From CAILZL01 sp963791615 (GTDB lineage: Bacteria > Pseudomonadota > Gammaproteobacteria > Steroidobacterales > Steroidobacteraceae): 64,000 bases of DNA. The translations under genes and the position numbers were made by a program. Positions 26,622-39,458 of the stretch are shown here, in pieces. The notes beneath the pieces were generated by a model that saw only the letters and a program-made list of their open reading frames with translations, was not told the origin of the DNA and searched no databases. The DNA is taken from NCBI GenBank assembly GCA_963791615.1, contig CAWBTE010000017.1, forward strand, positions 124,001 to 188,000, written 5' to 3'. Within the stretch, counting starts at the first letter, position 1. Each line of letters opens with the position of its first letter.

Positions 26622-26882
26622 ACGCGCTGAATTGCTGATTCAACGCGCCTGATGGCTCTATCGGTTTGAAATTATGTGAGCCCGTTCGCACCGGGCCGGC
26701 AAGGATCTGCCGCATGCCGGCAGAGTTCCGGCGCGATTCAGGACACAAACGGGTCATGCGTCCGGTCTCGGCAAGCTGTACATCAGTTATCGACAGATAA
26801 CGCGTCAGGTTTAGAGCACTTATTACGAAGACATCATGGAAATTGATGCCGGCAATTTGCTTGCAGCAGATCTAATGACAAG
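26622..26882. other. divergent flgB/flgA control region
   Basis: About 260 bases without a gene lie between two back-to-back sigma54 promoters. The stretch contains a hairpin (26706-26724, TCTGCCG-N5-CGGCAGA) in a GC-rich core and an AT-richer flank next to flgA. Enhancer-binding sites for FleQ would be expected here, but none can be named from sequence. Confidence 0.5.
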
Positions 26883-26898
26883 TGGCATGGTGCTTGCT
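26883..26898 (+). promoter_or_regulatory. sigma54 promoter of flgA
   Basis: The plus strand reads TGGCATG-N4-TTGCT, identical at all consensus positions to the flgB element on the other strand. It lies 32 nt upstream of the flgA ATG. Together the two form a symmetric divergent pair. Confidence 0.85.
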
Positions 26899-26929
26899 TT
26901 GTAAATAACAACTGTCAAAGGAACGTCTC

Positions 26930-27637
26930 ATGTCCCGCACACCTCGATGCTATCTATCATCACTTGCTTTGCTGAGCCTCTGGTTCGGCATGGCTCACGC
27001 CAGCGTATATCAGTCGCTGGGGTCGATTCAGCAAGCAGCAGAGCAGCATCTGCAAACGTTGTTGCTGAAGTCAGCATCTTCGGTTCACCTTGCGGCTGAC
27101 TCACTGGATACCCGGCTGCATCTGCCAGCATGTGCAATGCCACTACAAGCCTTTCTGCCCAGTGGCGCCAATCTCGGTAGCCGCGCAACGGTGGGGGTGC
27201 GCTGCACCTCGGGTAATGGCTGGACGGTCTATGTACCGGTCAACATCGAGTCTGAAGTCAAGGTGCTGCGCCTGAAGCGGGCGCTGGCGCGAGACTCATC
27301 CATTAGCGCCCTGGATGTCGATATTCGTAGCGAACGTGTACCGGGCACCGGCACTGCTTATCTGAGTGATGTCACTGAAGTGCAGGACAAACGGGCCAAG
27401 CGGGATCTGCCGGCCGGCACGATTCTGGCTCCCGGCATGCTCCAGGCGAAACTGTTGATCCGGCGCGGACAGCAAGTGACCATCCTGGCCACGGTCTCAG
27501 GTATTGAAGTACGTAATCAGGGTGTAGCGCTGACTGATGGCAGTGCCAACGCCAGAATCCAGATCAGGAATATGAGCTCCGCTAAAGTCATTGAAGGCGT
27601 GGTCGACCAGAATGGGGTAGTGCGCGTTGTCCTGTAA
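26930..27637 (+). CDS. flgA: P-ring assembly chaperone FlgA
   Basis: 235 residues. FlgA is a periplasmic chaperone for FlgI polymerisation. A signal peptide (residues 1-24, ending GMAHA) is followed by an N-terminal beta domain and a C-terminal SAF domain (LPAGTILAPGMLQAKLLIRR, then GQQVTILATVSGIEVRNQGVAL, split over residues 157-205). It is divergent from flgB and upstream of flgMN. An AAAGGA site precedes the ATG. Confidence 0.94.
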   Translation: MSRTPRCYLSSLALLSLWFGMAHASVYQSLGSIQQAAEQHLQTLLLKSASSVHLAADSLDTRLHLPACAMPLQAFLPSGANLGSRATVGVRCTSGNGWTVYVPVNIESEVKVLRLKRALARDSSISALDVDIRSERVPGTGTAYLSDVTEVQDKRAKRDLPAGTILAPGMLQAKLLIRRGQQVTILATVSGIEVRNQGVALTDGSANARIQIRNMSSAKVIEGVVDQNGVVRVVL

Positions 27638-27700
27638 TACACAGCTGTATCCCGCCTCGGGCCACGCTGCGACCTTACATAAAATATTTTCACAAAGGGC

Positions 27701-27727
27701 TAAAGTTGGCTGAAAACCGGCCGTTAC
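27701..27727 (+). promoter_or_regulatory. sigma28 promoter of flgMN
   Basis: The plus strand reads TAAAGTTG-N11-GCCGTTAC: 7 of 8 bases in the -35 element and 6 of 8 in the -10, with exact spacing. It lies 30 nt upstream of the flgM GTG. FlgM made from a FliA promoter gives the usual feedback on FliA activity. Confidence 0.82.
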
Positions 27728-27757
27728 AACAGGCAATAACAGACCAGGAGTCGAGTC

Positions 27758-28072
27758 GTGTCTACAAAGATTGGTGGTTTCGACAGCGGACCGGTGCAGG
27801 TGAATACCGGACGCACCGTCAAACGCGCTGGCGATTCAGGTGGTTCGTCACAGACGAACAGCACCGGCAGCAGTCTTTCCGATACGCATATCACGGACTC
27901 GGCCCGGACGCTGGCGGCTCTGGATCAGTTCGTGAAGGACTTGCCGGCGGTTGATGGCGCTCGTGTTGATGAAGTGCGCAGCCGCCTTGCCAACGGCAGC
28001 TACGAAATCAACCCGGAACGCATTGCCAACAAACTGCTCAAGGCCGAGAACGATCTCGAGCAACTAAAATAA
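27758..28072 (+). CDS. flgM: anti-sigma28 factor FlgM
   Basis: 104 residues from a GTG with an AGGAG site 7 nt upstream. FlgM holds FliA inactive until it is exported through the finished hook. The N terminus is disordered and Ser/Gly-rich. The C-terminal FliA-binding part is conserved (VDEVRSRLANGSYEINPERI, then ANKLLKAENDL). It has its own sigma28 promoter and is followed by flgN. Confidence 0.93.
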   Translation: MSTKIGGFDSGPVQVNTGRTVKRAGDSGGSSQTNSTGSSLSDTHITDSARTLAALDQFVKDLPAVDGARVDEVRSRLANGSYEINPERIANKLLKAENDLEQLK

Positions 28073-28133
28073 TCACCCACTGCGTCCGCTTGGGGCGCGC
28101 AAATATCGGCCAGGCTAGTCGCACAAGAACAGA

Positions 28134-28625
28134 ATGATGGACGCCTCCTTATACCGCGATAATCTCATCAGCCTGCTGACGGAAGAAACCGCGGCACTGA
28201 GCCAGCTGCAATCCATCCTTGAACAGGAATTCCGCAACATCAAGTCCGAACAGATTGAGGCGCTTGATCAACTGAGCGGTGCACGTGATGCCTGCATGGC
28301 AAGCCTGCTGCGCATCGACTCGGAACGTCAGACCTTATGCCGCGCCAGTGGCTTCAGTGCTGACAAGACGGGCCTGATGCAGCTGATTCAATGGTGTGAT
28401 CCATCTGGCTCGATTCGCGCCCGCTGGCAGCAAAGCACTGCGGCCATCCGCAACTGTCGTGCGTTGAATGACCGGAATGGCGCGCTGGTCAACAATCGTC
28501 TGCATCGTGTCGCAGGCATGTTGAACACCCTCACTCCGGGCGCCAGCAACTCGAAAACCTATTCGGCGCGGGGCAATGCCTATCAGAATCCGCAAGCTGG
28601 TCGCGTTTGCAGCTTCCAGGTTTGA
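28134..28625 (+). CDS. flgN: FlgN-type chaperone for FlgK and FlgL
   Basis: 163 residues. FlgN keeps FlgK/FlgL soluble for export. The protein is helical with the FlgN family pattern LLTEETAALSQLQSILEQE near residue 15 and a C-terminal NNRLHRVAGMLNTL. The family is weakly conserved, but the position directly after flgM is standard. An ATG one codon later is equally possible. It ends only 4 nt from the convergent feo operon, with no obvious terminator between. Confidence 0.88.
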   Translation: MMDASLYRDNLISLLTEETAALSQLQSILEQEFRNIKSEQIEALDQLSGARDACMASLLRIDSERQTLCRASGFSADKTGLMQLIQWCDPSGSIRARWQQSTAAIRNCRALNDRNGALVNNRLHRVAGMLNTLTPGASNSKTYSARGNAYQNPQAGRVCSFQV

Positions 28626-28629
28626 TGGG

Positions 28630-28923
28630 TCAGTCCTGACCGGAATGACGTTTCGTATCCGGCGTTGACCTGATGCCATGGATGCCATGATGGCCAGGTC
28701 GCAACTTGAGCGACTCATGTCTGGGCATTCCATCCGAGCAACCACTACAGCCGCCCAGCTTCGGTGACAACAAGTTATAGGCGCGCAGCCCCAAACACCG
28801 GATCAGCCACTCCAGCATGCGCCGCTTGATGCGCAGTGACCCCAGCGAATACACCACATAGATCGTGCAGAGTGTGACCAACAGCATCACCAGCGCAAGG
28901 TCGAAGGTGCGCCACATATTCAT
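28630..28923 (-). CDS. small Cys-containing membrane protein linked to FeoB
   Basis: 97 residues. The ATG overlaps the feoB stop (ATGA), so it is translationally coupled. One membrane helix lies at residues 6-26 (FDLALVMLLVTLCTIYVVYSL), followed by a basic stretch and a GGCSGCSDG motif near residue 58 with two closely spaced cysteines. This matches the general design of FeoB-associated Cys-rich proteins, which may bind or sense iron at the FeoB gate. The exact family is not certain, and the C-terminal 30 residues look unconserved. Confidence 0.75.
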   Translation of the reverse strand: MNMWRTFDLALVMLLVTLCTIYVVYSLGSLRIKRRMLEWLIRCLGLRAYNLLSPKLGGCSGCSDGMPRHESLKLRPGHHGIHGIRSTPDTKRHSGQD

Positions 28924-30803
28924 GCTCCCGACCACGCCAGCGTCAGTCGATAGGTAATGAATGACGCCAGATAGGCCAATGCAAACAGGTAAACCAGCAT
29001 GATCAATGGATAGCGCCAGCCATTGGTTTCGCGTTTCACTGTTGCCAGGGTAGCCAGACATTGCGGTGCAAACACATACCAGGCCAGCAATGACAGCGCT
29101 GTCGGCAAGCTCCATGACTGCGCAATCAGCGGCACCAGTGCGCCCGACACATCATCACCGGTAGCAGACAGCGCATACACCGTACCCAGTGCGCCCACCG
29201 CCACTTCGCGCGCAGCCAGACCCGGAATCAGGGCAATGGCAATCTGCCAGTTGAAACCAATGGGCGCGAACACCTGGGCCAATGCAGTGCCGATTCGTCC
29301 TGCATAGCTGTACTGAATGGCCGGACCCGTTGCATCGACAGGCGGCAGGGGCACACTGCTCAGGAACCAGAGAACCACCATCAGCGCCAGAATGATGGTG
29401 CCGACCCGCGTCAGGAATATTTTTACACGCTGCCACAGCCCGATCAGGATGTTGCGCGCCACCGGCAGATGATAGACCGGCAACTCCAGCATCAGGCTCT
29501 GCGCATTGCTGCGAAACGCGGTGCGTTTCATGGCCCATGCCACCAGCATGGCAGCGACAATACCCCCGAGATACAAGGCGAACAGCACCAGCCCCTGCAA
29601 CTCAATGCCACCCCACACCTGCTGCGCGGGAATGAAGGCCGCGATGATCAGTGCATAGACCGGCAACCGCGCCGAACAGGTCATCAAGGGCGCAATCATG
29701 ATCGTGATCAATCGATCACGCGGATTCTGGATGGTGCGCGTTGCCATGATGCCGGGAATCGCGCAAGCGAAACTCGACAGCAAAGGAATGAATGATCGCC
29801 CCGAGAGGCCGACGCCCCCCATCAGTCGATCCAGCAGGAATGCGGCGCGCGGCAAATAGCCCGATTCTTCCAGCACAAGAATGAAAAAGAACAGGATCAC
29901 GATCTGCGGCAGGAATATCACCACACTGCCAGCGCCTGCCAGCACACCATCAATCAGCAAACTGCGCAACATGCCTTCGGGCAGGATCTGCATGACGAAC
30001 GAACCCAGCATTCCGATCGCCGCATCGATACCATCCATCAAGGGCGTCGCCCAGGCGAACACCGCCTGGAATACCAGAAACAGACAAACCAGCAAGATCA
30101 GCGGCCCGGCTACCGGATGCAGCACCACGCGATCAATCTGGTCTGATACCTGAAGTGACTCGATGTTGTTTGCGCCCAGCAATAAACACAGACGCTGTGC
30201 CTCGACATGATCTCCGGCAATCAATTCAGGCGTGACTGCGGGTGGTTTCACCATGGCTTCTGACGATTCCTGCAGTGCGGACGCATCAATTGCTGCCAGC
30301 AAATCGACTACGCCTTCACGATGAATCCCCACGGTAGAGACCACCGCAATGCCCAGCTCGTGCGATAGCAAACTGGTGTCCAGCGTAGTGCCATGCCGCT
30401 TGGCCAGATCACTCATGTTGAGCGCAAGAATCATCGGGATGCCAAAGCGGCGCAGTCCCACTGCCAGACGCAGGTGCTGACGCAAGTTGGTGGCATCGAC
30501 TACACAGACAATCAGATCCGGGCGCTCTTCACCCAGTAAACGGCCATGCAGCACATCCAGCGTGACTTGTTCGTCAGGAGTCTGCGCTTCAAGTCCATAT
30601 GTGCCGGGCAAATCAAATAGACGGATACGCTTGCCCGCAGGCGTAACCACCTGCCCTTCCTTGCGCTCCACGGTAACGCCAGCGTAATTGGCTACTTTCT
30701 GGCGGCTGCCAGTCAGCAGATTGAACAAGGCCGTCTTGCCGCAATTCGGGTTGCCCACCAAGGCAACCAGAGGTGCGCGCACTGCCTGGGCGAGGTAACT
30801 CAT
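28920..30803 (-). CDS. feoB: ferrous iron transporter FeoB
   Basis: 627 residues from the ATG at 30803, which overlaps the feoA stop (ATGA). FeoB takes up Fe2+ across the inner membrane. The N-terminal G domain has G1 GNPNCGKT, G3 DLPG and G4 NMSD. A helical spacer and a membrane domain with two Gate motifs follow. It is shorter than the 770-residue enterobacterial protein but within the range of compact FeoBs. The operon is feoA-feoB-small Cys protein, under a Fur-type site. Confidence 0.96.
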   Translation of the reverse strand: MSYLAQAVRAPLVALVGNPNCGKTALFNLLTGSRQKVANYAGVTVERKEGQVVTPAGKRIRLFDLPGTYGLEAQTPDEQVTLDVLHGRLLGEERPDLIVCVVDATNLRQHLRLAVGLRRFGIPMILALNMSDLAKRHGTTLDTSLLSHELGIAVVSTVGIHREGVVDLLAAIDASALQESSEAMVKPPAVTPELIAGDHVEAQRLCLLLGANNIESLQVSDQIDRVVLHPVAGPLILLVCLFLVFQAVFAWATPLMDGIDAAIGMLGSFVMQILPEGMLRSLLIDGVLAGAGSVVIFLPQIVILFFFILVLEESGYLPRAAFLLDRLMGGVGLSGRSFIPLLSSFACAIPGIMATRTIQNPRDRLITIMIAPLMTCSARLPVYALIIAAFIPAQQVWGGIELQGLVLFALYLGGIVAAMLVAWAMKRTAFRSNAQSLMLELPVYHLPVARNILIGLWQRVKIFLTRVGTIILALMVVLWFLSSVPLPPVDATGPAIQYSYAGRIGTALAQVFAPIGFNWQIAIALIPGLAAREVAVGALGTVYALSATGDDVSGALVPLIAQSWSLPTALSLLAWYVFAPQCLATLATVKRETNGWRYPLIMLVYLFALAYLASFITYRLTLAWSGA

Positions 30804-31087
30804 TGCCTGACGCCCGTTTGCACCTGAACGCACAGCGCCTCACGCCGCCGTAGCGCGAACGTCGAATTGCCAATGCGCACCGCCAGCGGATCGCCACCGG
30901 CAATTCTCGCCAGCACTTTCACCGGTTCGCCCGGCAGAAAACCGATCTCGGCCAGACGCCGCAGCATGGCTGCGTCACCCGCATGGTCACTGGACACAAC
31001 CATAGTCACCACCGCCGCCTGACGCACCGGCAAATCAGCGAGAACAGTTGGCTGGTAATTTGAAAAAACTGGCGCTGCGGCACTCAC
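30800..31087 (-). CDS. feoA: ferrous iron transport protein FeoA
   Basis: 95 residues from the GTG at 31087, which has an AAGGTGG site 7-8 nt upstream; an ATG at 31111 has no ribosome site. FeoA is a small cytosolic SH3-like protein that works with FeoB. The core MLRRLAEIGFLPGEPVKVLA and IGNSTFALRRREALCVQV fit the FeoA domain. It is the first gene of the feo operon. Confidence 0.92.
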   Translation of the reverse strand: MSAAAPVFSNYQPTVLADLPVRQAAVVTMVVSSDHAGDAAMLRRLAEIGFLPGEPVKVLARIAGGDPLAVRIGNSTFALRRREALCVQVQTGVRQ

Positions 31088-31136
31088 GAAGAATCCACCT
31101 TCCAAGAGCATTTGGTTGACGCTTATCGATGCGCTA

Positions 31137-31166
31137 ACTATACATGAGAACGATTCGCATTAACAA
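31137..31166 (-). promoter_or_regulatory. feoA promoter with overlapping Fur box
   Basis: A sigma70-type promoter, TTGTTA-N18-TATAGT, is read on the minus strand. The spacer is filled by a Fur-like 7-1-7 palindrome (31145-31159, TGAGAAC-G-ATTCGCA), about 11 of 15 bases of the Fur consensus. Fur with iron would block the polymerase here, as expected for ferrous iron uptake. Confidence 0.7.
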
Positions 31167-31334
31167 AAAGTTATACGCATTTGACCCGAAATGATTCGTG
31201 CAGGACACCATGAGATCACGTGCACACAGCTATTCCCATACGGGATGCCACGGTCAAATGTGCGAAACCAGCAATGAGTTAGCCCGCCATCCTGGCAGTT
31301 GGCGGATCATTGAAACACGTCATCATGCTTTGAC

Positions 31335-32642
31335 TTATTCGATATAGCCACGCTCACCGTGTGACGACAGATCCAGGCCTTCGGACTCCTGCTCCTCACC
31401 GACGCGCAAGCCCACTGTAAGGCTCAACGCCTTGAGCAACACCCAGGTCACCAGCACACACCAGGTCACCACCACCAGAATGCTACCGGCCTGGATACCC
31501 AATTGCCGTGCAATGCTGGATGACACGGAGAATCCTGCGCCACCCAGCAAGGGCGATGCGAACACGCCGGTCATCAAGGTTCCCAATACGCCGCCCACTC
31601 CGTGCACGGGAGACACATCGAGTGAATCATCAAGGCGCCAGATCTGCTTGAACAAGTGAGTAGCGTAGTAACAGACCACGCCCGCAACCGCTCCAATGCA
31701 TACCGCCGCCAGCGGACTGACAAATCCAGATGCCGGCGTAATGGTGCCCAGCCCTGCCACCATGCCGGTGAGAATACCCAGCAATGAAGGTTTGCCGTAG
31801 CGCCGCCATTCAACGGCCATCCAGCTCAGGGCACCGGCGGAAGCACCAAGATGCGTGGCCAGCAAGGCAGCCGCAGCGGAGCTGTTCGCCGCCAGCGCCG
31901 AGCCACCGTTGAACCCATACCAGCCCACCCACAACATGCCGGCTCCTGCCGCCGTCAGCGGCAAACTGTGCGGCGGCATGGAAACTTGCGGAAAGCCACG
32001 CCGCCGTCCCATCACCAGCGCACACACCATGGCGGAAACACCTGCCGTTATATGCACCACGATGCCGCCAGCAAAGTCCATTGCTCCCAGCTTGGCCAGC
32101 CAGCCGCCGCCCCACACCCAGTGAGCAACCGGGGCATACACCAGCAACAGCCAGCCAGTCGAAAACAGCAACACCGCGCTGAACTTCATCCGCTCGGCAA
32201 ACGCACCGATGACCAGCGCCGGCGTGATCGCGGCAAAGGTCAGTTGAAACATGAAAAACAGATATTCCGGCACTCTGCCAGTGACACTGGCGGCGCTGAC
32301 GTTGCCCAACCAGCTCTTGGCAAAGCCTCCCGTCCATGCCTGATGACTACCGCCATCACCAAAGGCAATGGAGTACCCGACTGCCAGCCACACGATTGAG
32401 GCGAGCGCCGCAATCGCAAAGCATTGAATGATAATCGACAGTACGTTTTTGGAGCGCACCAGACCGCCATAAAACAACGCGAGCCCGGGCAGGGTCATGA
32501 ACAACACTAACGCCGTCGCCGACAACAACCAGGCAGTATCGCCACTATCAATGGCTGCGGACTCCTGTGCACTGGCCAAGCCCGGCAGCAGAACGGAAAC
32601 GCACGTATACATGCCGCGCGTAAAGCGGTGATTGTTTTTCAT
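31335..32642 (-). CDS. amt: ammonium transporter Amt
   Basis: 435 residues. It has a signal peptide (ending GLASAQE) and eleven membrane helices. Family motifs are present: DTAWLLSATALVLFMTLPGL, the phenylalanine gate region, and the twin pore histidines in VHITAGVSA and PVHGVGG. The C-terminal tail ends SSHGERGYIE, the segment that contacts GlnK. Unusually for Amt, no glnK precedes it; the rRNA terminator lies upstream. A clear sigma54 element was not found. Confidence 0.95.
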   Translation of the reverse strand: MKNNHRFTRGMYTCVSVLLPGLASAQESAAIDSGDTAWLLSATALVLFMTLPGLALFYGGLVRSKNVLSIIIQCFAIAALASIVWLAVGYSIAFGDGGSHQAWTGGFAKSWLGNVSAASVTGRVPEYLFFMFQLTFAAITPALVIGAFAERMKFSAVLLFSTGWLLLVYAPVAHWVWGGGWLAKLGAMDFAGGIVVHITAGVSAMVCALVMGRRRGFPQVSMPPHSLPLTAAGAGMLWVGWYGFNGGSALAANSSAAAALLATHLGASAGALSWMAVEWRRYGKPSLLGILTGMVAGLGTITPASGFVSPLAAVCIGAVAGVVCYYATHLFKQIWRLDDSLDVSPVHGVGGVLGTLMTGVFASPLLGGAGFSVSSSIARQLGIQAGSILVVVTWCVLVTWVLLKALSLTVGLRVGEEQESEGLDLSSHGERGYIE

Positions 32643-32738
32643 GGTGCTCTCTGGCGTATCTGTTGTTAACCAGAACTGCCTGTGCAGTTCGATTTTTTTC
32701 TTACGCCTTAAAGATTAGCACCAATTTCGCGCAGACAA

Positions 32739-32772
32739 TAAAAAACCCTCGATGATTTCTCATCGAGGGTTT
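32739..32772 (-). terminator. rho-independent terminator of the rRNA operon
   Basis: A perfect 13-bp stem (AAACCCTCGATGA with its complement) with a 4-nt loop is followed on the minus strand by a run of T. It lies about 12 nt after the 5S gene and ends the rrn transcript. Confidence 0.9.
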
Positions 32773-32783
32773 CGTATTTAAGA

Positions 32784-32900
32784 GCCTGGCAGTGACCTAC
32801 TCTTGCATGCCCAAAGGGCACACTACCATCGGCGCAGAGCATTTTCACTTCCGAGTTCGAAAAGGGATCGGGTGGTTCCTACTCGCTATGGCCGCCAGGC
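32784..32900 (-). rRNA. rrf: 5S ribosomal RNA
   Basis: About 117 nt with closed ends GCCTGGC / GCCAGGC. The minus strand contains the typical 5S internal sequence, including the ATGGTAGTGTG region and the CGAACTCGGAAGTG loop. It is the last gene of the operon before the terminator. Ends are estimated from the terminal helix. Confidence 0.95.
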
Positions 32901-33032
32901 AAACCGGTTTTGACCCAACGCATCAGCTCAATACTGAGTGCAGAGGATCAACAATTCGGAGTTGTTTTGACGCTGTCACATTCAGAGTAACGTATTCACC
33001 ATCATGATCTCGCAAGATCATTGGGTGTTATA

Positions 33033-35933
<2,901 letters not shown>

Positions 35934-36057
35934 TATAACCCCAATGAGCCTGGGATTACATGTCTGGTTCTCTGAATGCGACATGATTCACTTGATAGAA
36001 ATCAAATATTAAAAATGATTTCGCTTGAATCTTTGACGTCAAAACAACTTCCGAATT

Positions 36058-36068
36058 ATTAAAGAACA
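36058..36068 (-). promoter_or_regulatory. boxA-like antitermination site before 23S
   Basis: The minus strand reads TGTTCTTTAAT, close to the rRNA boxA core, in the spacer between tRNA-Ala and 23S. It would bind NusB-NusE for antitermination. Confidence 0.6.
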
Positions 36069-36118
36069 GCTCAGCTTCACTTTTGATGAAGACGAACAAA
36101 ACAGGTTGTGTGCTTGGA

Positions 36119-36194
36119 TGGTGGAGCCAGTCGGGATCGAACCGACGACCCCCTGCTTGCAAAGCAGGTGCTCTCCCAGCTGAGCTATGGCCCC
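36119..36194 (-). tRNA. tRNA-Ala (anticodon TGC)
   Basis: A 76-nt cloverleaf on the minus strand with acceptor GGGGCCA/TGGCTCC, anticodon loop TTTGCAA, T loop TTCGATC and an encoded CCA end. It lies in the 16S-23S spacer next to tRNA-Ile. Confidence 0.96.
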
Positions 36195-36204
36195 ATGTAG
36201 ACAT

Positions 36205-36281
<77 letters not shown>

Positions 36282-36378
36282 AGCGGCGCTGGGCGACAGA
36301 AAGGTCGACCCAAATCCAAACACTTACAGGTAACTTGTGAGGGAACTCGCGCAGAACGAGTCAACTTATCATCATCTT

Positions 36379-37916
<1,538 letters not shown>

Positions 37917-38034
37917 AAAAGCCAAAGCTTTTAGATCAGAAGCTTTCTCCAATAACTCTACTGGCTATTGGTTACTCGCCATCAATCGTTGAAACGAACG
38001 ACGCGAGTCCCCACACAAATTACCTGTTACGTTC

Positions 38035-38043
38035 TTAAAGAGC
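38035..38043 (-). promoter_or_regulatory. boxA-like site in the rRNA leader
   Basis: The minus strand reads GCTCTTTAA, the core of the rRNA boxA antitermination signal. It lies about 120 nt upstream of the 16S start and downstream of both promoters, as expected. Confidence 0.65.
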
Positions 38044-38074
38044 TGCGCAACTTTCGCTGCGTCGAGAAGCGGAA

Positions 38075-38103
38075 CTTTAACTCGCTTTTCGCAAACCTGT
38101 CAA
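38075..38103 (-). promoter_or_regulatory. rRNA operon promoter P2
   Basis: TTGACA-N17-TTAAAG on the minus strand, about 160 nt upstream of 16S and 82 nt downstream of P1. The -35 is perfect and the -10 is weak. Confidence 0.6.
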
Positions 38104-38136
38104 CACATTCAATTAGAAAATATTGCGGTTTCGGTT

Positions 38137-38172
38137 GCAGCCAAGCACCACTTTTGAAGTGCACTTGGCTGC
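38137..38172 (-). other. hairpin between rRNA promoters
   Basis: A 9-bp stem (GCAGCCAAG/CTTGGCTGC) encloses a second 5-bp stem (CACTT/AAGTG). It lies in the P1 transcript leader, between P1 and P2. It may be a leader processing or pausing structure. Confidence 0.45.
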
Positions 38173-38184
38173 GAGAGGGCGCGC

Positions 38185-38212
38185 AGTATACGCACGCGTT
38201 CCGGGGTGTCAA
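38185..38212 (-). promoter_or_regulatory. rRNA operon promoter P1
   Basis: TTGACA-N16-TATACT on the minus strand, with a GC-rich region just after the -10 (GCGCGCCC) like a stringent discriminator. An A/T-rich stretch upstream (AAGAAAAAAATCT) could be an UP element. It overlaps the end of tyrS closely. Confidence 0.8.
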
Positions 38213-38243
38213 CAGACTTGAGATTTTTTTCTTGGCGCGATGA

Positions 38244-39458
38244 TCAACCCTTGGAAATCAGGGAAATTTCTGCAAATTCTCGCTTGCCTACTTGCAACAA
38301 TACAGTGGCGCCAAGACGCACTGCCGACTTGATATTGGTCACTTTCTCGCTATTGACTTTTACCGCCCCCTGATCAATCAGGCGGGTCGCCGCGGAAGTA
38401 CTGGCCGCCATGCCAGCCTGCTTGATCAACAAGGCCAACCCAATCTCCTCACCCTCCAGGACAAGGGTCACTTGACGAATGGATTCCGGGAGCGCGCCTT
38501 TCTGGAACCGGGCAATAAAGGCATCACGAGCCAGCCCCGCCGCTTCCGGGCTGTGAAAGCGCGCCACCAGCTCCAGCCCGAGCTCAAACTTCACGTCACG
38601 AGGATTACGGCCAGCGGCGACGTCGGTCTTGAGCTTCTGTAGATCGGCGTTGCTGCGAAACGACAGTAAATCAAAATAACGCCACATCAGCTCATCCGAA
38701 ATCGACATCAGCTTGCCGAACATCTCCTCCGGAGCATCTGTAATGCCGATGTAATTGCCCAGTGATTTGGACATCTTGTTGACTCCGTCCAGCCCCTCCA
38801 GAAGCGGCATGGTGAGCACCACCTGGGGCTCCTGACCATAAACTTCCTGAAGGTGACGCCCCATCAACAGATTGAATTTCTGATCAGTACCCCCCAATTC
38901 CACATCAGCCTTCAGGGCCACCGAGTCATACCCTTGTACCAATGGGTACAGAAATTCATGAATAGCGATCGGCTGGCCACTCTTGTAGCGTTTGCTGAAA
39001 TCGTCCCGCTCCAGCATACGCGCTACCGTATGTTTGCCAGCCAGCTGGATCAGCCCCGCCGCAGTCATGGGCCCCATCCACCGCGAATTGAATTCCACCC
39101 GGGTTTTCTCGGGATCAAGAATCTTGAAGACCTGCTTTTGATAGGTTTCGGCGTTGGCTGCTACCTCGTCTGGCGTTAATGGCGGACGGGTCGCATTGCG
39201 ACCAGTCGGGTCACCAATCAATCCGGTGAAATCCCCGATGAGGAACACCACCTGATGTCCGAACTCCTGGAACCGTCGTAACTTGTTAATGAGCACCGTG
39301 TGCCCCAGATGCAGATCCGGGGCTGTAGGGTCGAATCCCGCCTTTACTACCAGCGGCTTGCCACGCTGGAGCTTCTTGAGCAGTTCCGGCTCCAGCAACA
39401 ACTCAGTAGCGCCCCTGGACAATTCGGCAATCTGTGCCGCAGGCGTTAATTCATTCAT
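38244..39458 (-). CDS. tyrS: tyrosyl-tRNA synthetase TyrS
   Basis: 404 residues from the ATG at 39458, chosen because a GGAG site lies 10 nt upstream. Class I signatures are HLGH (HIGH) near residue 46 and KMSKS near residue 231. A C-terminal S4 RNA-binding domain follows (KVNSEKVTNIKS). It attaches Tyr to tRNA-Tyr. It is divergent from the M23 peptidase gene, a common gammaproteobacterial arrangement, and ends just before the rRNA promoter. Confidence 0.96.
   Translation of the reverse strand: MNELTPAAQIAELSRGATELLLEPELLKKLQRGKPLVVKAGFDPTAPDLHLGHTVLINKLRRFQEFGHQVVFLIGDFTGLIGDPTGRNATRPPLTPDEVAANAETYQKQVFKILDPEKTRVEFNSRWMGPMTAAGLIQLAGKHTVARMLERDDFSKRYKSGQPIAIHEFLYPLVQGYDSVALKADVELGGTDQKFNLLMGRHLQEVYGQEPQVVLTMPLLEGLDGVNKMSKSLGNYIGITDAPEEMFGKLMSISDELMWRYFDLLSFRSNADLQKLKTDVAAGRNPRDVKFELGLELVARFHSPEAAGLARDAFIARFQKGALPESIRQVTLVLEGEEIGLALLIKQAGMAASTSAATRLIDQGAVKVNSEKVTNIKSAVRLGATVLLQVGKREFAEISLISKG

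Noticed and set aside
32643..32738. sigma54 promoter upstream of amt
   Set aside because: A TTGGTGCT-like sequence exists, but the -12 element is missing; nothing convincing could be called.
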